This document shows positions 1-7,446 of a stretch of 24,035 nt of DNA, piece after piece; the stretch's first letter is position 1, and each line of letters begins with the position of its first letter. Made by a program: the position numbers and the translations under genes. The stretch is from JBBTQJ01 sp038065755 (lineage in GTDB: Bacteria; Patescibacteriota; Minisyncoccia; Minisyncoccales; Staskawiczbacteraceae), in NCBI GenBank assembly GCA_038065755.1, contig JBBTQJ010000018.1, positions 1 to 24,035 of the forward strand, in the 5' to 3' direction. The notes beneath the pieces are model-generated. The model had not been told where the DNA came from, did no database searches, and saw only the letters and a list, made by a program, of their open reading frames with translations.

Positions 1-82
1 ATGAAAGGTCGAAATTACTTGTAGAATAAGTGTCCGAAGAAATGGGTACCTCCCAAGGCAAAAAATACAGACTCCAGAGAAA

Positions 83-911
83 ATAAAGTATGTGCTTTAT
101 GCACGTAAAAGTAGCGAATCAGAAGAAAGACGGGTGCTTTCTATTGATTCACAAATTCAAGAGATGCTTCGGGCTGCAGAAAAAGAAGGGCTGGAAATCG
201 TTGATATCCGGCGCGAATCTCACTCTGCAAAAGATTCGGGACAGCGTCCGGTGTTCAATGAAATATTGAACGATATAAAAACCGGGAAATTCACTGGAAT
301 ACTTACATGGGCACCAGACCGTCTAAGCAGAAATGCAGGAGATCTTGGATCTCTGGTAGATCTAATGGATCAAAAGCTTCTTATAGAAATAAGGACGACC
401 GGGCAAAGATTTGCCAATAATCCAAATGAAAAATTCCTGCTAAAGAGACGAGATAAGCCAGGAAACCCGAGAATTCGCCTTCACAAAACTGCTTACCTGC
501 GGACTGTGCGGATCGGGCATAACTGCCGCCGAGAAATTCAAAAAGCTAAAGGACGGCACAACTGCAAGATACGTATATTATGGTTGCACCAGATCAAGAG
601 ACCTGCACTGCAACAACAGATATATGAGAGAAGAAGATTTAATAAAAAATCTGCTTGAGCTGATTGATAATATAAATATGAACGAACTCGGGCTGAAAGC
701 CAGAATAAAAGAAGAAATGGAAAGATACAATAAATTTCAAGCGCTGATGGGATTTGAGAAAAATACGAATGCAAAACCTAAAAATGTAGATATGCGAACT
801 TTCGTAAAATATATTCTGAAAGAAGGAAGCATGTTAGAAAAAAGAGAACAGCTTTCAAACATGAGAAGCAAGCTGGTGCTGACAAAAGAAGGATTCACGC
901 TACAGAAATAA
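83..911 (+). pseudogene. Serine recombinase, internally deleted remnant
   Basis: Large serine recombinases (resolvase/invertase family) cut and rejoin DNA through a serine nucleophile. The N-terminal catalytic part reads from about 83 with the YARKSS motif (catalytic Ser expected there), SIDSQIQEM and the APDRLSR arginine region, down to NEKFLL near 440. The frame then shifts: a stop (TAA, 441-443) opens the second frame, which reads without interruption to 911 as REFAFTKLLTCGLCG, YYGCTR and a long coiled C-terminal region, as in the C-terminal zinc-ribbon and helical part of the family. Members usually have about 500 residues, so roughly the middle 200 codons are missing and the two ends are out of frame. 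No convincing start codon exists: homology seems to extend upstream of the GTG at 92 (KIKYVLYARKSS) with no ATG in frame. I regard it as a dead gene from a past mobile element. Confidence 0.85.
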
Positions 912-918
912 AACAATA

Positions 919-947
919 AAAAACACGAATTGAGTCGTGTTTTTTCG
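919..947. terminator. Bidirectional intrinsic terminator
   Basis: An 8-bp perfect stem (921-928 with 935-942, AAACACGA/TCGTGTTT) around a 6-nt loop has a T run on each strand. It can end plus-strand reading from the recombinase remnant and, on the minus strand, the tRNA cluster whose last tRNA ends at 996. Confidence 0.75.
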
Positions 948-995
948 TTTAGCTTTTTTGAGGACTTCGGGTCTCTCGATACTAAAAGCTTCGTG

Positions 996-1071
996 CGCGG
1001 GCGAGGGGATTTGAACCCCTGATCTCTCCCGTGACAGGGGAGCATTCTAAACCAGGCTGAACTACGCCCGC
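996..1071 (-). tRNA. tRNA-Asp (anticodon GTC)
   Basis: The minus strand folds as a cloverleaf. The acceptor stem is GCGGGCG (1071-1065) with CGCCCGC (1003-997). The anticodon loop CTGTCAC carries GTC, and the T arm has the GGTTCAAATCC pattern. The discriminator base is G, the usual identity base for aspartate. The 3' CCA is not encoded. It is the last member of a minus-strand tRNA cluster and is followed by the terminator at 919-947. Confidence 0.95.
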
Positions 1072-1095
1072 ATTTTTATAAATTTTTCATTGATG

Positions 1096-1168
1096 TGCCG
1101 ACGACTGGGATCGAACCAGTGACCTAAGGTTTATGATTCCTTCGCTCTACCAACTGAGCTACGTCGGC
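1096..1168 (-). tRNA. tRNA with CAT anticodon (elongator Met or Ile2)
   Basis: The minus strand gives a canonical cloverleaf: acceptor GCCGACG (1168-1162) with CGTCGGC (1103-1097), D arm GCTC...GAGC, anticodon loop ATCATAA with CAT, T arm ACTGG/CCAGT and discriminator A. The G1-C72 pair shows it is not the initiator. CAT can be elongator methionine or, if modified to lysidine, isoleucine for AUA codons; the sequence alone does not decide. Position 31-39 of the anticodon stem is an A-A mismatch. CCA is not encoded. It begins only 6 nt after the stop of the upstream nuclease-like ORF. Confidence 0.92.
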
Positions 1169-1174
1169 TTCTTT

Positions 1175-1852
1175 TTAAATTCCCTTTATTAAACCCTTAA
1201 TCAAGCCCATTGTTTTATAATAAATATCTATTGATTTTTTAATATTAATTCTGAGTGTGCCATAATAAGTTTTAAAGTTTTTATAATTCTTTTTATTTTT
1301 TGCTTTTATAAAAATAGTTTTCCTAAATTGATCTTTAGGAATTTTTGTAATTTTTGACCAATACCCTTTAATCTCTTCGTCTCTATTTTTATGAATTACG
1401 TTTATCCCTACGGCTAAGGTAAACCTATCTTTTTTAACTTTAAACAACTTCCTAAAAACTTTCATTAAAAATTTTATCATTTCCGGATCGGAGTTGATTA
1501 GAAAAAATTCTCTTTTCTTTTTTGAACCCTCGCCCCAATAAAGTGCCGCTATTGCTATCAGAAGATCTCTTTTGGAAAGTTTGCCAATTTCCTTAATGCT
1601 TGACTCCTCCGCGTTTTTCACTCTTTTCATGCGTATAGCATGTTGCATTTTAGCACCTATCATTCTTCCATGATAACTGCCTTTAACCATATTTTTATGT
1701 AATTTTTCTACCTGTTTTTGCGTTAACTTAATATCTGCACACCAAATACTAACGCTACTTTTCGATACTTCCAAAATTTTCGCTATTTTTTTAATACTCT
1801 TTCCCTTTTTACGCAATTCAATTGCTTTATTTCTTTCTTTTGATTTTGCCAT
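1175..1852 (-). CDS. HTH plus LAGLIDADG-like protein, candidate homing endonuclease
   Basis: The product is 225 residues from the ATG at 1852; a GTG at 1861 would add three. Residues 1-45 form a resolvase-like helix-turn-helix (KKGKSIKKIAKILEVSKSSVSIW). After a basic linker, the motif LIAIAALYWGEGSKK resembles a LAGLIDADG helix with E in place of the catalytic D, followed by the INSDPEMIKFLMKVF segment typical of such folds. Only one such motif is seen, so a homodimer would be expected. The protein is very lysine-rich. The gene lies between two tRNA genes, 63 nt after the end of the intron-split tRNA and 6 nt before the next, so it is probably transcribed with the tRNAs. That position suggests a homing enzyme linked to the group I intron, although it lies outside it. 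A transcription factor role cannot be excluded. Family membership is my reading of the motif. Confidence 0.65.
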   Translation of the reverse strand: MAKSKERNKAIELRKKGKSIKKIAKILEVSKSSVSIWCADIKLTQKQVEKLHKNMVKGSYHGRMIGAKMQHAIRMKRVKNAEESSIKEIGKLSKRDLLIAIAALYWGEGSKKKREFFLINSDPEMIKFLMKVFRKLFKVKKDRFTLAVGINVIHKNRDEEIKGYWSKITKIPKDQFRKTIFIKAKNKKNYKNFKTYYGTLRINIKKSIDIYYKTMGLIKGLIKGI

Positions 1853-1869
1853 AAAACCCACGATAAATA

Positions 1870-1885
1870 ATACTTACTTAAGTAT
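1870..1885. promoter_or_regulatory. 16-bp palindrome upstream of the HTH/LAGLIDADG-like gene
   Basis: ATACTTA-CT-TAAGTAT is a perfect 7-bp inverted repeat with a 2-bp spacer, lying 18 bp before the ATG at 1852 and 30 bp after the tRNA exon. It could be an operator for the HTH protein itself or part of an RNA processing hairpin. Neither is shown. Confidence 0.4.
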
Positions 1886-1914
1886 ACCGTGGGTTCTAAA
1901 ATATTACAATCTTG

Positions 1915-2235
1915 TTGCGCTGCCTCGAATTGCACGAGGGCCTCCAGCTTCTTTTTGCGCCTTTTATTTCTAAAAGGAATGGACTATACCATCTTCCTAT
2001 ATTTTAGGAAGTTCCTATTATAGTCTCTGAGCCTTCCCCAGCTAATTGCTGAAGCTTGGTTGCTGATTGCCAAATTTTTTCTCTTTTTAAGCATTCACAC
2101 TTATCCTTTAAGATTATGTTGTAGCGAGAAAAACTTAATGGGTTTCCAGCAGTTTCAGGAATTTTCCGCCAAGCGTTACCACTCGGGGTCACACCATCGT
2201 ATGAGACTGGCGAGGTACTACTCCTCCACAGCGCT
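1915..2235 (-). tRNA. Initiator-type tRNA-Met(CAT), split by a group I intron
   Basis: Exon 1 is 2235-2201 and exon 2 is 1950-1915. Joined, they form a cloverleaf: acceptor AGCGCTG/CAGCGCA with an unpaired A1-A72 pair, D stem GAGG/CCTC with A11-T24, anticodon stem CCAGT/GCTGG, loop CTCATAA with CAT, T stem CCTCG/CGAGG. An unpaired 1-72 end and A11-U24 are hallmarks of bacterial initiator tRNA, against the Y11-R24 of elongators. Departures from the norm are an anticodon stem lacking the usual three G-C pairs, a T loop reading TGCAATT instead of TTC-type, and a 4-nt variable loop. The CCA is not encoded. The intron lies between positions 36 and 37. It is the first gene of the cluster, behind the promoter at 2248-2275. 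Confidence 0.85.
1951..2200 (-). ncRNA. Group I intron (250 nt) in initiator tRNA anticodon loop
   Basis: The conserved core elements appear in order on the minus strand: a P-like segment (GGCGGAAAATTCCTG) near 2170-2156, Q (TTTGGCAATCAGC) within 2076-2055, R (GGCTCAGAGACTATAATAG) within 2033-2011, and S (AAGATGGTATAGTCC) at 1995-1981. R and S pair as P7. P8 is CTTCCT...AGGAAG, and P9 is CCTTTTA with a GAAA loop and TAAAAGG. P1 pairs exon GTCTCAT with GTGTGAC, placing a U-G wobble at the 5' splice site after T36. The last intron base is G (1951), as required. No ORF fits inside. Group I introns are known in cyanobacterial initiator tRNA genes, so the location has precedent. Self-splicing is predicted, not shown. 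Confidence 0.88.
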
Positions 2236-2247
2236 GTGTATCTTATT

Positions 2248-2275
2248 ATTCTACCACAAAAATTAATAGAATCAA
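2248..2275 (-). promoter_or_regulatory. Promoter of the tRNA cluster
   Basis: TTGATT (2275-2270) and TAGAAT (2253-2248), 16 nt apart, precede the first tRNA base at 2235 by 12 nt. No other equally good promoter is seen before the downstream ORF and tRNAs, so the whole cluster may be one transcript. Confidence 0.7.
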
Positions 2276-2325
2276 GCTATATTGCGCATCTGCTTTTGTT
2301 AAAATTTTTTTATTTCTTTATTTTG

Positions 2326-2334
2326 TGTTAAAAT
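2326..2334 (+). promoter_or_regulatory. Extended -10 promoter of the MBL nuclease gene
   Basis: TG-T-TAAAAT at 2326-2334 fits an extended -10 element. Its predicted start site (about 2341) is only about 6 nt before the ATG at 2347 and there is no Shine-Dalgarno sequence, so the mRNA may be nearly leaderless. Confidence 0.45.
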
Positions 2335-2346
2335 AACTTAAAAATT

Positions 2347-3753
2347 ATGATTATAAAATTTTTAGGAGCGGCTCAAAATGTAACGGGGTCTAAGCATTTA
2401 ATACAAACAGAAGGATATAATTTGCTTTTAGATTGCGGATTTTATCAGGGCAAGAGAAGCGAATCAAATAAACTCAACAAAACTCTTCCGTTTTTAGCCA
2501 AAGATATAAACGCTGTCATACTTTCTCACGCGCATTTAGACCACTGCGGAACCTTGCCTGTTTTAATTAAAAATGGATTTTTTGGAAAAATTTATTGCTC
2601 AAAAGCAACAGCAGAAATAGCAGAATATATTTTATTGGATTCAGCTTTTATACAAGAACAGGACGCAAAATATTTTAACAGACATACACGGGAAGCCAAA
2701 GAACAAATCTTTCCAATTTATACAGAAGAAGATGTCAAAAAAACCGTTCAACTTTTTGAGCCAATTGATTATTTTAACAAAAGCAATATATGGACAGAAT
2801 TAAATAAAAATATACGTTTTAAACTTTACGACGCAGGGCATATTTTGGGGTCTTGTATAATTTTTTTAGAAATAAAGGAAAACGGAACTACAAAGACATT
2901 GGGTTTCACCGGAGATTTAGGCAAAAAATCTTCCCCTATTTTACGCTCTCCGGAATATATTGAAGAAAACACCCAAACGCTTATTGCAGAGTGCACTTAT
3001 GGCAACAGCCTGCATAGGCCTGTTTCAGAAATGTCTAACGATTTTAAAAATATTATTAATATAGCGGTAAAAAATAAAGGGAAAATTATTATTCCTGCTT
3101 TTTCTTTGGGCAGAACGCAAGAAATTATTTATGTCTTGCATAAACTTTTAGATAAAAAAGATATTCCTTCTATGCCAATATATGTAGACAGTCCGCTTGC
3201 AAAAAACATTACAGAAATTTTTCCTAAGTATATTAATGATTTCGACGACGAATTTTGGAAAGATTTTGGCAATAAAGGAGAATCTCCTTTTTTTCTAAAA
3301 GATTTAACTTATATAAGATCGGCCGAAGAATCCAGGGCGTTAAACAAAAAACAAGGGCCTTTAATAATTATTTCCGCTTCCGGCATGGCCGAAGGCGGAA
3401 GAATACTGCATCACTTAAAAAACAGCATAGAAAATCCGCAAAATATAGTTTTGATAATAGGATACCAGGCTGAAAATACATTAGGAAGAAAAATTCAAGA
3501 AGGCGTAAGCCCTGTTAAAATATTCGGCAAAAATTATAATGTAAGAGCAAAGATAATAACCCTTAAAGAATTCAGCGCGCATGCTGACCAAAACGACCTT
3601 CTGCAATATATTTCAAATATTAAAAATTTAAATAAAATATTTTTAGTGCACTCAGAGCTTCCCCAGGCAGAGGCCTTTAAAAACATATTGGAAAAATCTT
3701 ATCTTGATTTATCAATTGAAATTCCAACAATGGGCCAGTCTTTTGAATTATAA
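2347..3753 (+). CDS. MBL-fold beta-CASP ribonuclease-like metallohydrolase
   Basis: The product is a 468-residue cytoplasmic zinc enzyme of the metallo-beta-lactamase/beta-CASP type, related to CPSF73/Ysh1 and bacterial RNA-processing exonucleases. Visible motifs are HAHLDH (residues 61-66, zinc ligands), GHILGS, the GFTGDLG aspartate motif, AECTYG opening the beta-CASP insert, PAFSLGRTQEI, the SASGMAEGGR segment, and FSAHAD near the C terminus as the last ligand motif. Length and motif order match the family. No KH or RNase J C-terminal domain is present. The likely role is RNA maturation or decay; the substrate cannot be told from sequence. The gene stands alone, divergent from the tRNA cluster and convergent with lepA, and is closed by a long palindromic terminator. 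Confidence 0.93.
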   Translation: MIIKFLGAAQNVTGSKHLIQTEGYNLLLDCGFYQGKRSESNKLNKTLPFLAKDINAVILSHAHLDHCGTLPVLIKNGFFGKIYCSKATAEIAEYILLDSAFIQEQDAKYFNRHTREAKEQIFPIYTEEDVKKTVQLFEPIDYFNKSNIWTELNKNIRFKLYDAGHILGSCIIFLEIKENGTTKTLGFTGDLGKKSSPILRSPEYIEENTQTLIAECTYGNSLHRPVSEMSNDFKNIINIAVKNKGKIIIPAFSLGRTQEIIYVLHKLLDKKDIPSMPIYVDSPLAKNITEIFPKYINDFDDEFWKDFGNKGESPFFLKDLTYIRSAEESRALNKKQGPLIIISASGMAEGGRILHHLKNSIENPQNIVLIIGYQAENTLGRKIQEGVSPVKIFGKNYNVRAKIITLKEFSAHADQNDLLQYISNIKNLNKIFLVHSELPQAEAFKNILEKSYLDLSIEIPTMGQSFEL

Positions 3754-3759
3754 ACATAC

Positions 3760-3816
3760 AAAAACACAGGTACAAAAAATCGACGATCGTCGATTTTTTG
3801 TACCTGTGTTTTTTTT
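3760..3816. terminator. Bidirectional terminator, 54-bp perfect palindrome
   Basis: 3760-3813 is perfectly self-complementary around the centre CGACGA|TCGTCG (3786|3787), with 27-nt arms, and has A and T runs at its ends. It lies between the convergent MBL nuclease and lepA genes and can stop transcription on both strands. The long gapless arms and T run argue for termination over a protein site. Confidence 0.85.
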
Positions 3817-3834
3817 AATTTCTTTTGTTAATTT

Positions 3835-5634
3835 CTACTGATTTTTAAAAACTTCCAGAAAAGCTTTTGTGGGCACATTCACCCTGCCTTTTGCTTTCAT
3901 TAGTTTTTTTCCTTTTCTCTGTTTTTCTAAAAGCTTGTTTTTTCTAGTCACGTCTCCGCCGTACAAATATCCCGTCACATCTTTTCTGCGGGCCGAAATT
4001 GTTTCTCTGGCAATAACTTTTCCGCCAATAATGGCCTGCAGGGCAACTGAAAATTGCTCTGGGGGTAAAACATCTTTCAATTTTTCAACTAATCTTTTCC
4101 CTTCTGAGTATGCTTCGTCTTCAGCAACGATTTTTGAAAACGCTTCCTCTTTTTGGCCGGCAACCAAGATTTCCATTTTTACCAGCTTGCCCGGCCTAAA
4201 ACCCAAAAATTTATAATTCATTGAGCCGTATCCTTGGCTGGCTGTTTTTATTTTATCATAAAGGTTTGCAATAATTCCCCTTAAAGGAGTTTCAAAAACA
4301 ATAATAGCTCTTTCTGTTCCTATATAATTTGTTTCTAAATAATTTCCTTTCAGATTTTTTAAAATATCCATTAATTTGCCGATATAATTTACTGGGGCAA
4401 TAACTTCCAAAGAAACCCATGGCTCTTCTGCGTTTTTTATTTTTGATTGATCGGGCCAGTCAGACGCAGAGTGTATAAAAATTTCTTTATTTTTGTGGTC
4501 AAAAATTTTATAAACAACCGAAGGGGTTGAAATCACCAGCGAAAGTCCAAACTCTCTTTGCAGTCTTTCTGAAATTATTTCAATATGCAGGGTCCCTAAA
4601 AATCCGCAGTTAAACCCCCTGCCCAAAGCCTCTTTCATTTCCGGCTCAAAAACCAGAGCAGGATCGTTTAATTTCAATTTTGACAAAGCAACTTTTAATA
4701 AATCAAAGTCATCTGGATTTTCAGGATATAAGCTGGCAAAAACCATTGGTTTTGGCTCCTGGTATCCGGGCAGGGGTTGAATATTATTTTTTGCATTTGC
4801 CGGCTGTAGTTTTATTATTGTGTCTCCGGCATGCACCTTTCCCGGCTCTTTTATTCCGGTTGCAATATACCCAATATCTCCCGCAAAAATCTTTTGTTTT
4901 GGAGAAAACTCCGGATTCAAATACCCAAGCTCTTTTACTTCAGCTATTATGTCTGTGGCCATTAATTTTATTTTCTCTGAATTTTTGATTTCTCCGCTAA
5001 TAACCCTTACATATGCAATCACTCCTTTAAAAGAATCATATTCTGAATCAAAAATCAAAGCCCTGAAATTATTTTCAAGGCCTTCTTCAGGAGGTGGCGC
5101 TTCTTCAATAATTTTTTTTAAAATTTTATCTACATTTGTGCCATCTTTTGCAGAAACTTTTAAAATATTTTCTGGCATAATTTCTAAAAGCGTCGCAAGT
5201 TCTTCAACCGACTCTTCAATTTTTGCAATTGGAGAATCAATTTTATTTATAACCGGAATAATCTTTAAACCCTGTTTTTTTGCCATTTCCAAATTTGCCA
5301 AAGTTTGCGCCTGTATGCCCTGCGTTGCGTCTACCAGCAAAACAGCTCCTTCAACGGCAGCCATTGATCTTGAAACCTCATAAGAAAAATCCACATGGCC
5401 CGGGGTGTCAACCATGTTTAAAATATAATCCTTGCCAAGATAATTATAATTCATCCTGATGGCTTTCAATTTTATGGTAATGCCCTTTTCTCTTTCTAAA
5501 TCCATACTGTCTAAAAACTGGGGTTTCATTTTTTTTAAATCAATGGTGTGGGTCATTTCCAAAAACCGGTCAGCCAAGGTAGACTTCCCGTGATCCACGT
5601 GAGCTATGATGCTAAAATTTCTTATATTTTCCAT
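3835..5634 (-). CDS. lepA: Elongation factor 4 (back-translocating GTPase LepA)
   Basis: LepA is a ribosome-bound translational GTPase that acts on pre- or post-translocation ribosomes and influences initiation and stress tolerance. The 599 residues match the family length of about 600. Motifs in order are AHVDHGKST (P loop, residues 10-18), REKGIT switch I, DTPGHVDF, NKID and SAKDG, then EF-G-like domains II, III and V, and the LepA-specific C-terminal domain ending in KGRVNVPTKAF. GCGFLGTLHIEI and YGSMNY are also typical. The start is 16 nt after the murJ stop on the same strand, so the two genes are probably one transcript ending at the palindrome 3760-3816. Nothing unusual was noticed in the sequence. 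Confidence 0.98.
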   Translation of the reverse strand: MENIRNFSIIAHVDHGKSTLADRFLEMTHTIDLKKMKPQFLDSMDLEREKGITIKLKAIRMNYNYLGKDYILNMVDTPGHVDFSYEVSRSMAAVEGAVLLVDATQGIQAQTLANLEMAKKQGLKIIPVINKIDSPIAKIEESVEELATLLEIMPENILKVSAKDGTNVDKILKKIIEEAPPPEEGLENNFRALIFDSEYDSFKGVIAYVRVISGEIKNSEKIKLMATDIIAEVKELGYLNPEFSPKQKIFAGDIGYIATGIKEPGKVHAGDTIIKLQPANAKNNIQPLPGYQEPKPMVFASLYPENPDDFDLLKVALSKLKLNDPALVFEPEMKEALGRGFNCGFLGTLHIEIISERLQREFGLSLVISTPSVVYKIFDHKNKEIFIHSASDWPDQSKIKNAEEPWVSLEVIAPVNYIGKLMDILKNLKGNYLETNYIGTERAIIVFETPLRGIIANLYDKIKTASQGYGSMNYKFLGFRPGKLVKMEILVAGQKEEAFSKIVAEDEAYSEGKRLVEKLKDVLPPEQFSVALQAIIGGKVIARETISARRKDVTGYLYGGDVTRKNKLLEKQRKGKKLMKAKGRVNVPTKAFLEVFKNQ

Positions 5635-5650
5635 TTAATATTTTTTAAAT

Positions 5651-7318
5651 TTATTTTGTGTGGTTTAAAAGCCCTCCCATTTGAGATAATAATAAATTTT
5701 TTAAAGCAACGCCCTCGGGCGACTTAAATATTAAAGAAATTAATAAATAAAATAGAAATCCGAGGCCGCCCGCTATACTGGCCTGCAAAAACACTTCAAA
5801 AAAAGTTTCTAATGTAATATAATTTGAAAGAATCTGGCGGATAGTATAGGTAAAAAATATTGTTAAAAAAGATGCTCCTAAAACTTTGCCTAAAGAGTTT
5901 AAAATTTCTTTTATATAAAAGTCTCCGACTTTTCTTTTAAAGAAAAACAGCAAAAGCATCAGCTGGAAAACAGCGTCAAGAGAAATGGCAAGAGGCAAAG
6001 CCACCACGGGCAGGTTTTGCATGCCTTCAATTTTTAAAGCCTCTGCCAAAAAAATAGAAAAAATATTTTGAAAGCTTAAAAGCCAAATAAAAAAATAACT
6101 GAAAACAACTGTTGTTGCCACGCTGGCAATACTTACCAGGGCCGGTATTTTCGTGTTGCGCATGGCGTAAAATGCCTTAGAGACAAGAAAAACTAATCCT
6201 TGGGCAAATAATCCCAGCATAAAAATTCCAAAACAGGCGGCTGTAAGCTTCGTGGCCGTCCAGTCAAATCTTCCCGCCCCAAAAGCAATTCTTACCAAAT
6301 GCGCCCTTAAAATAAAAGATATGCAGCTTATTGGAATTATTAAAAAAATAATCTGCCTGAAAACAGAAGAAAATTTTAAAAGCATTTCTTTCTTTTCTCC
6401 TTTAGAATACGCTAATGAAAGAGCGGGAAAAACAGCAATGGCAAAAGGAACCGCCACAAGGCCAATTATAGGCAGGGCTAAGTCATTTGCTAAGCTAAAA
6501 ATGCCAATTGATCCTGGAATTAACGACGAACCGATTATGGTAACAATGATTAAATTTATCTGGCCGGCAGCCAAGCCAATAGCTCTTGGCGCGGTTAATT
6601 TTAAAGTCAGCAAAAAATCCTTGTCTAAAAAATCAAAATTGTTTTTAATTTTAAAGCCAATTTTAAATAAAGCCGGGACTTGAATTAAAAAATGCAAAAG
6701 AGCCCCCAAAACAATTCCCCATGCCAAACCCGAAATTCCAAATCTTGGCACAAAAAAAATAATGCCAATTATGCTTCCTAAATTATAAACAACCGGAGCT
6801 ATGGCCGTAATCAAAAATCGCTGAAAAACCCTAAGAACAGCTGAAATTATATTGCTGGTCCCTAATAGAATGGGGCTTAAAAACATTATTCTGGTTAAAA
6901 GAGAGGTAGCTGCCATTTTTTCTTCTGAAAATCCCGGAGCAATTAAAAAAACCATGCTTGGAGTAAAAACAAATAAAATTGCGCAAATAACAATTAAAGA
7001 TATTAAAGACAAATTTAAAAGATTTGAAAGGTATTTAAAAGCCTGTTCTTTTCCCTTGACTAAGTTTTTGGTAAAAATAGGAATAATCGCTACCCCGATG
7101 GCTCCGGTCATTAAAACTATGGCTATAAAATCGGGAATACGAAAGGCGGCATAATAAACATCAAGTTCATTCCCCGCTCCAAAAGTACTGGTTAATAAAC
7201 GATCTCTTAACAAACCCAAAAGAAAACTGGAAAAAGAAAAAACAGATAAAATCAAGGCCGCCATGCTCACCCGCTCTGTTTTGTGGTTGTAAATTTTTCT
7301 AAAAAAATTAATCGGCAT
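5651..7318 (-). CDS. murJ: Lipid II flippase MurJ (MviN family)
   Basis: MurJ flips the peptidoglycan precursor lipid II across the cytoplasmic membrane. The 555-residue protein is almost entirely hydrophobic, with about 14 predicted membrane helices. It carries the family signatures near the N terminus: GLLRDRLLTSTFGAGNELDVYYAAFRIPD, then GAIGVAIIPIFTK. A second methionine at residue 19 (MAALILSV) is an alternative start; the first is kept because the N-terminal basic segment before helix 1 is common in the family. lepA follows 16 nt downstream. A 26-bp palindrome lies about 20 nt upstream of the start. The presence of MurJ agrees with a cell that makes peptidoglycan. Confidence 0.97.
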   Translation of the reverse strand: MPINFFRKIYNHKTERVSMAALILSVFSFSSFLLGLLRDRLLTSTFGAGNELDVYYAAFRIPDFIAIVLMTGAIGVAIIPIFTKNLVKGKEQAFKYLSNLLNLSLISLIVICAILFVFTPSMVFLIAPGFSEEKMAATSLLTRIMFLSPILLGTSNIISAVLRVFQRFLITAIAPVVYNLGSIIGIIFFVPRFGISGLAWGIVLGALLHFLIQVPALFKIGFKIKNNFDFLDKDFLLTLKLTAPRAIGLAAGQINLIIVTIIGSSLIPGSIGIFSLANDLALPIIGLVAVPFAIAVFPALSLAYSKGEKKEMLLKFSSVFRQIIFLIIPISCISFILRAHLVRIAFGAGRFDWTATKLTAACFGIFMLGLFAQGLVFLVSKAFYAMRNTKIPALVSIASVATTVVFSYFFIWLLSFQNIFSIFLAEALKIEGMQNLPVVALPLAISLDAVFQLMLLLFFFKRKVGDFYIKEILNSLGKVLGASFLTIFFTYTIRQILSNYITLETFFEVFLQASIAGGLGFLFYLLISLIFKSPEGVALKNLLLSQMGGLLNHTK

Positions 7319-7338
7319 TTTTATTTATCTTATTTTCT

Positions 7339-7364
7339 ACACCCGTGCACTAGTGCACGGGTGT
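7339..7364. promoter_or_regulatory. 26-bp perfect palindrome before murJ
   Basis: ACACCCGTGCACT|AGTGCACGGGTGT is a perfect dyad with no spacer. It ends 20 bp upstream of the murJ start codon and lies 83 bp after the stop of the upstream CofE-like gene. No T run follows on the minus strand, so it is a weak terminator candidate; an operator, or a leader hairpin controlling murJ, is possible. Confidence 0.5.
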
Positions 7365-7446
7365 GTGTTGAATTAATAAACTTTTTTCAAAATCATATAA
7401 CTCCGCTATACAATTACTCGTTCGATCGGAAAATAAAAATAAATTT

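Noticed and set aside
538..1045. Minus-strand open frames across the recombinase remnant and tRNA-Asp
   Set aside because: Antisense to a recognisable recombinase frame or overlapping a tRNA; low complexity and no family resemblance.
1886..2240. tmRNA (ssrA) as an explanation for the tRNA-like ends
   Set aside because: No tag-peptide frame and no tmRNA 5' signature; group I core elements and an anticodon loop explain the region.
2004..2266. Open frames of 62-68 codons over the intron
   Set aside because: They overlap the conserved group I intron core and tRNA exons; the RNA structure explains the sequence.
4820..5383. 187-codon plus-strand frame opposite lepA
   Set aside because: Antisense shadow of a highly conserved gene.
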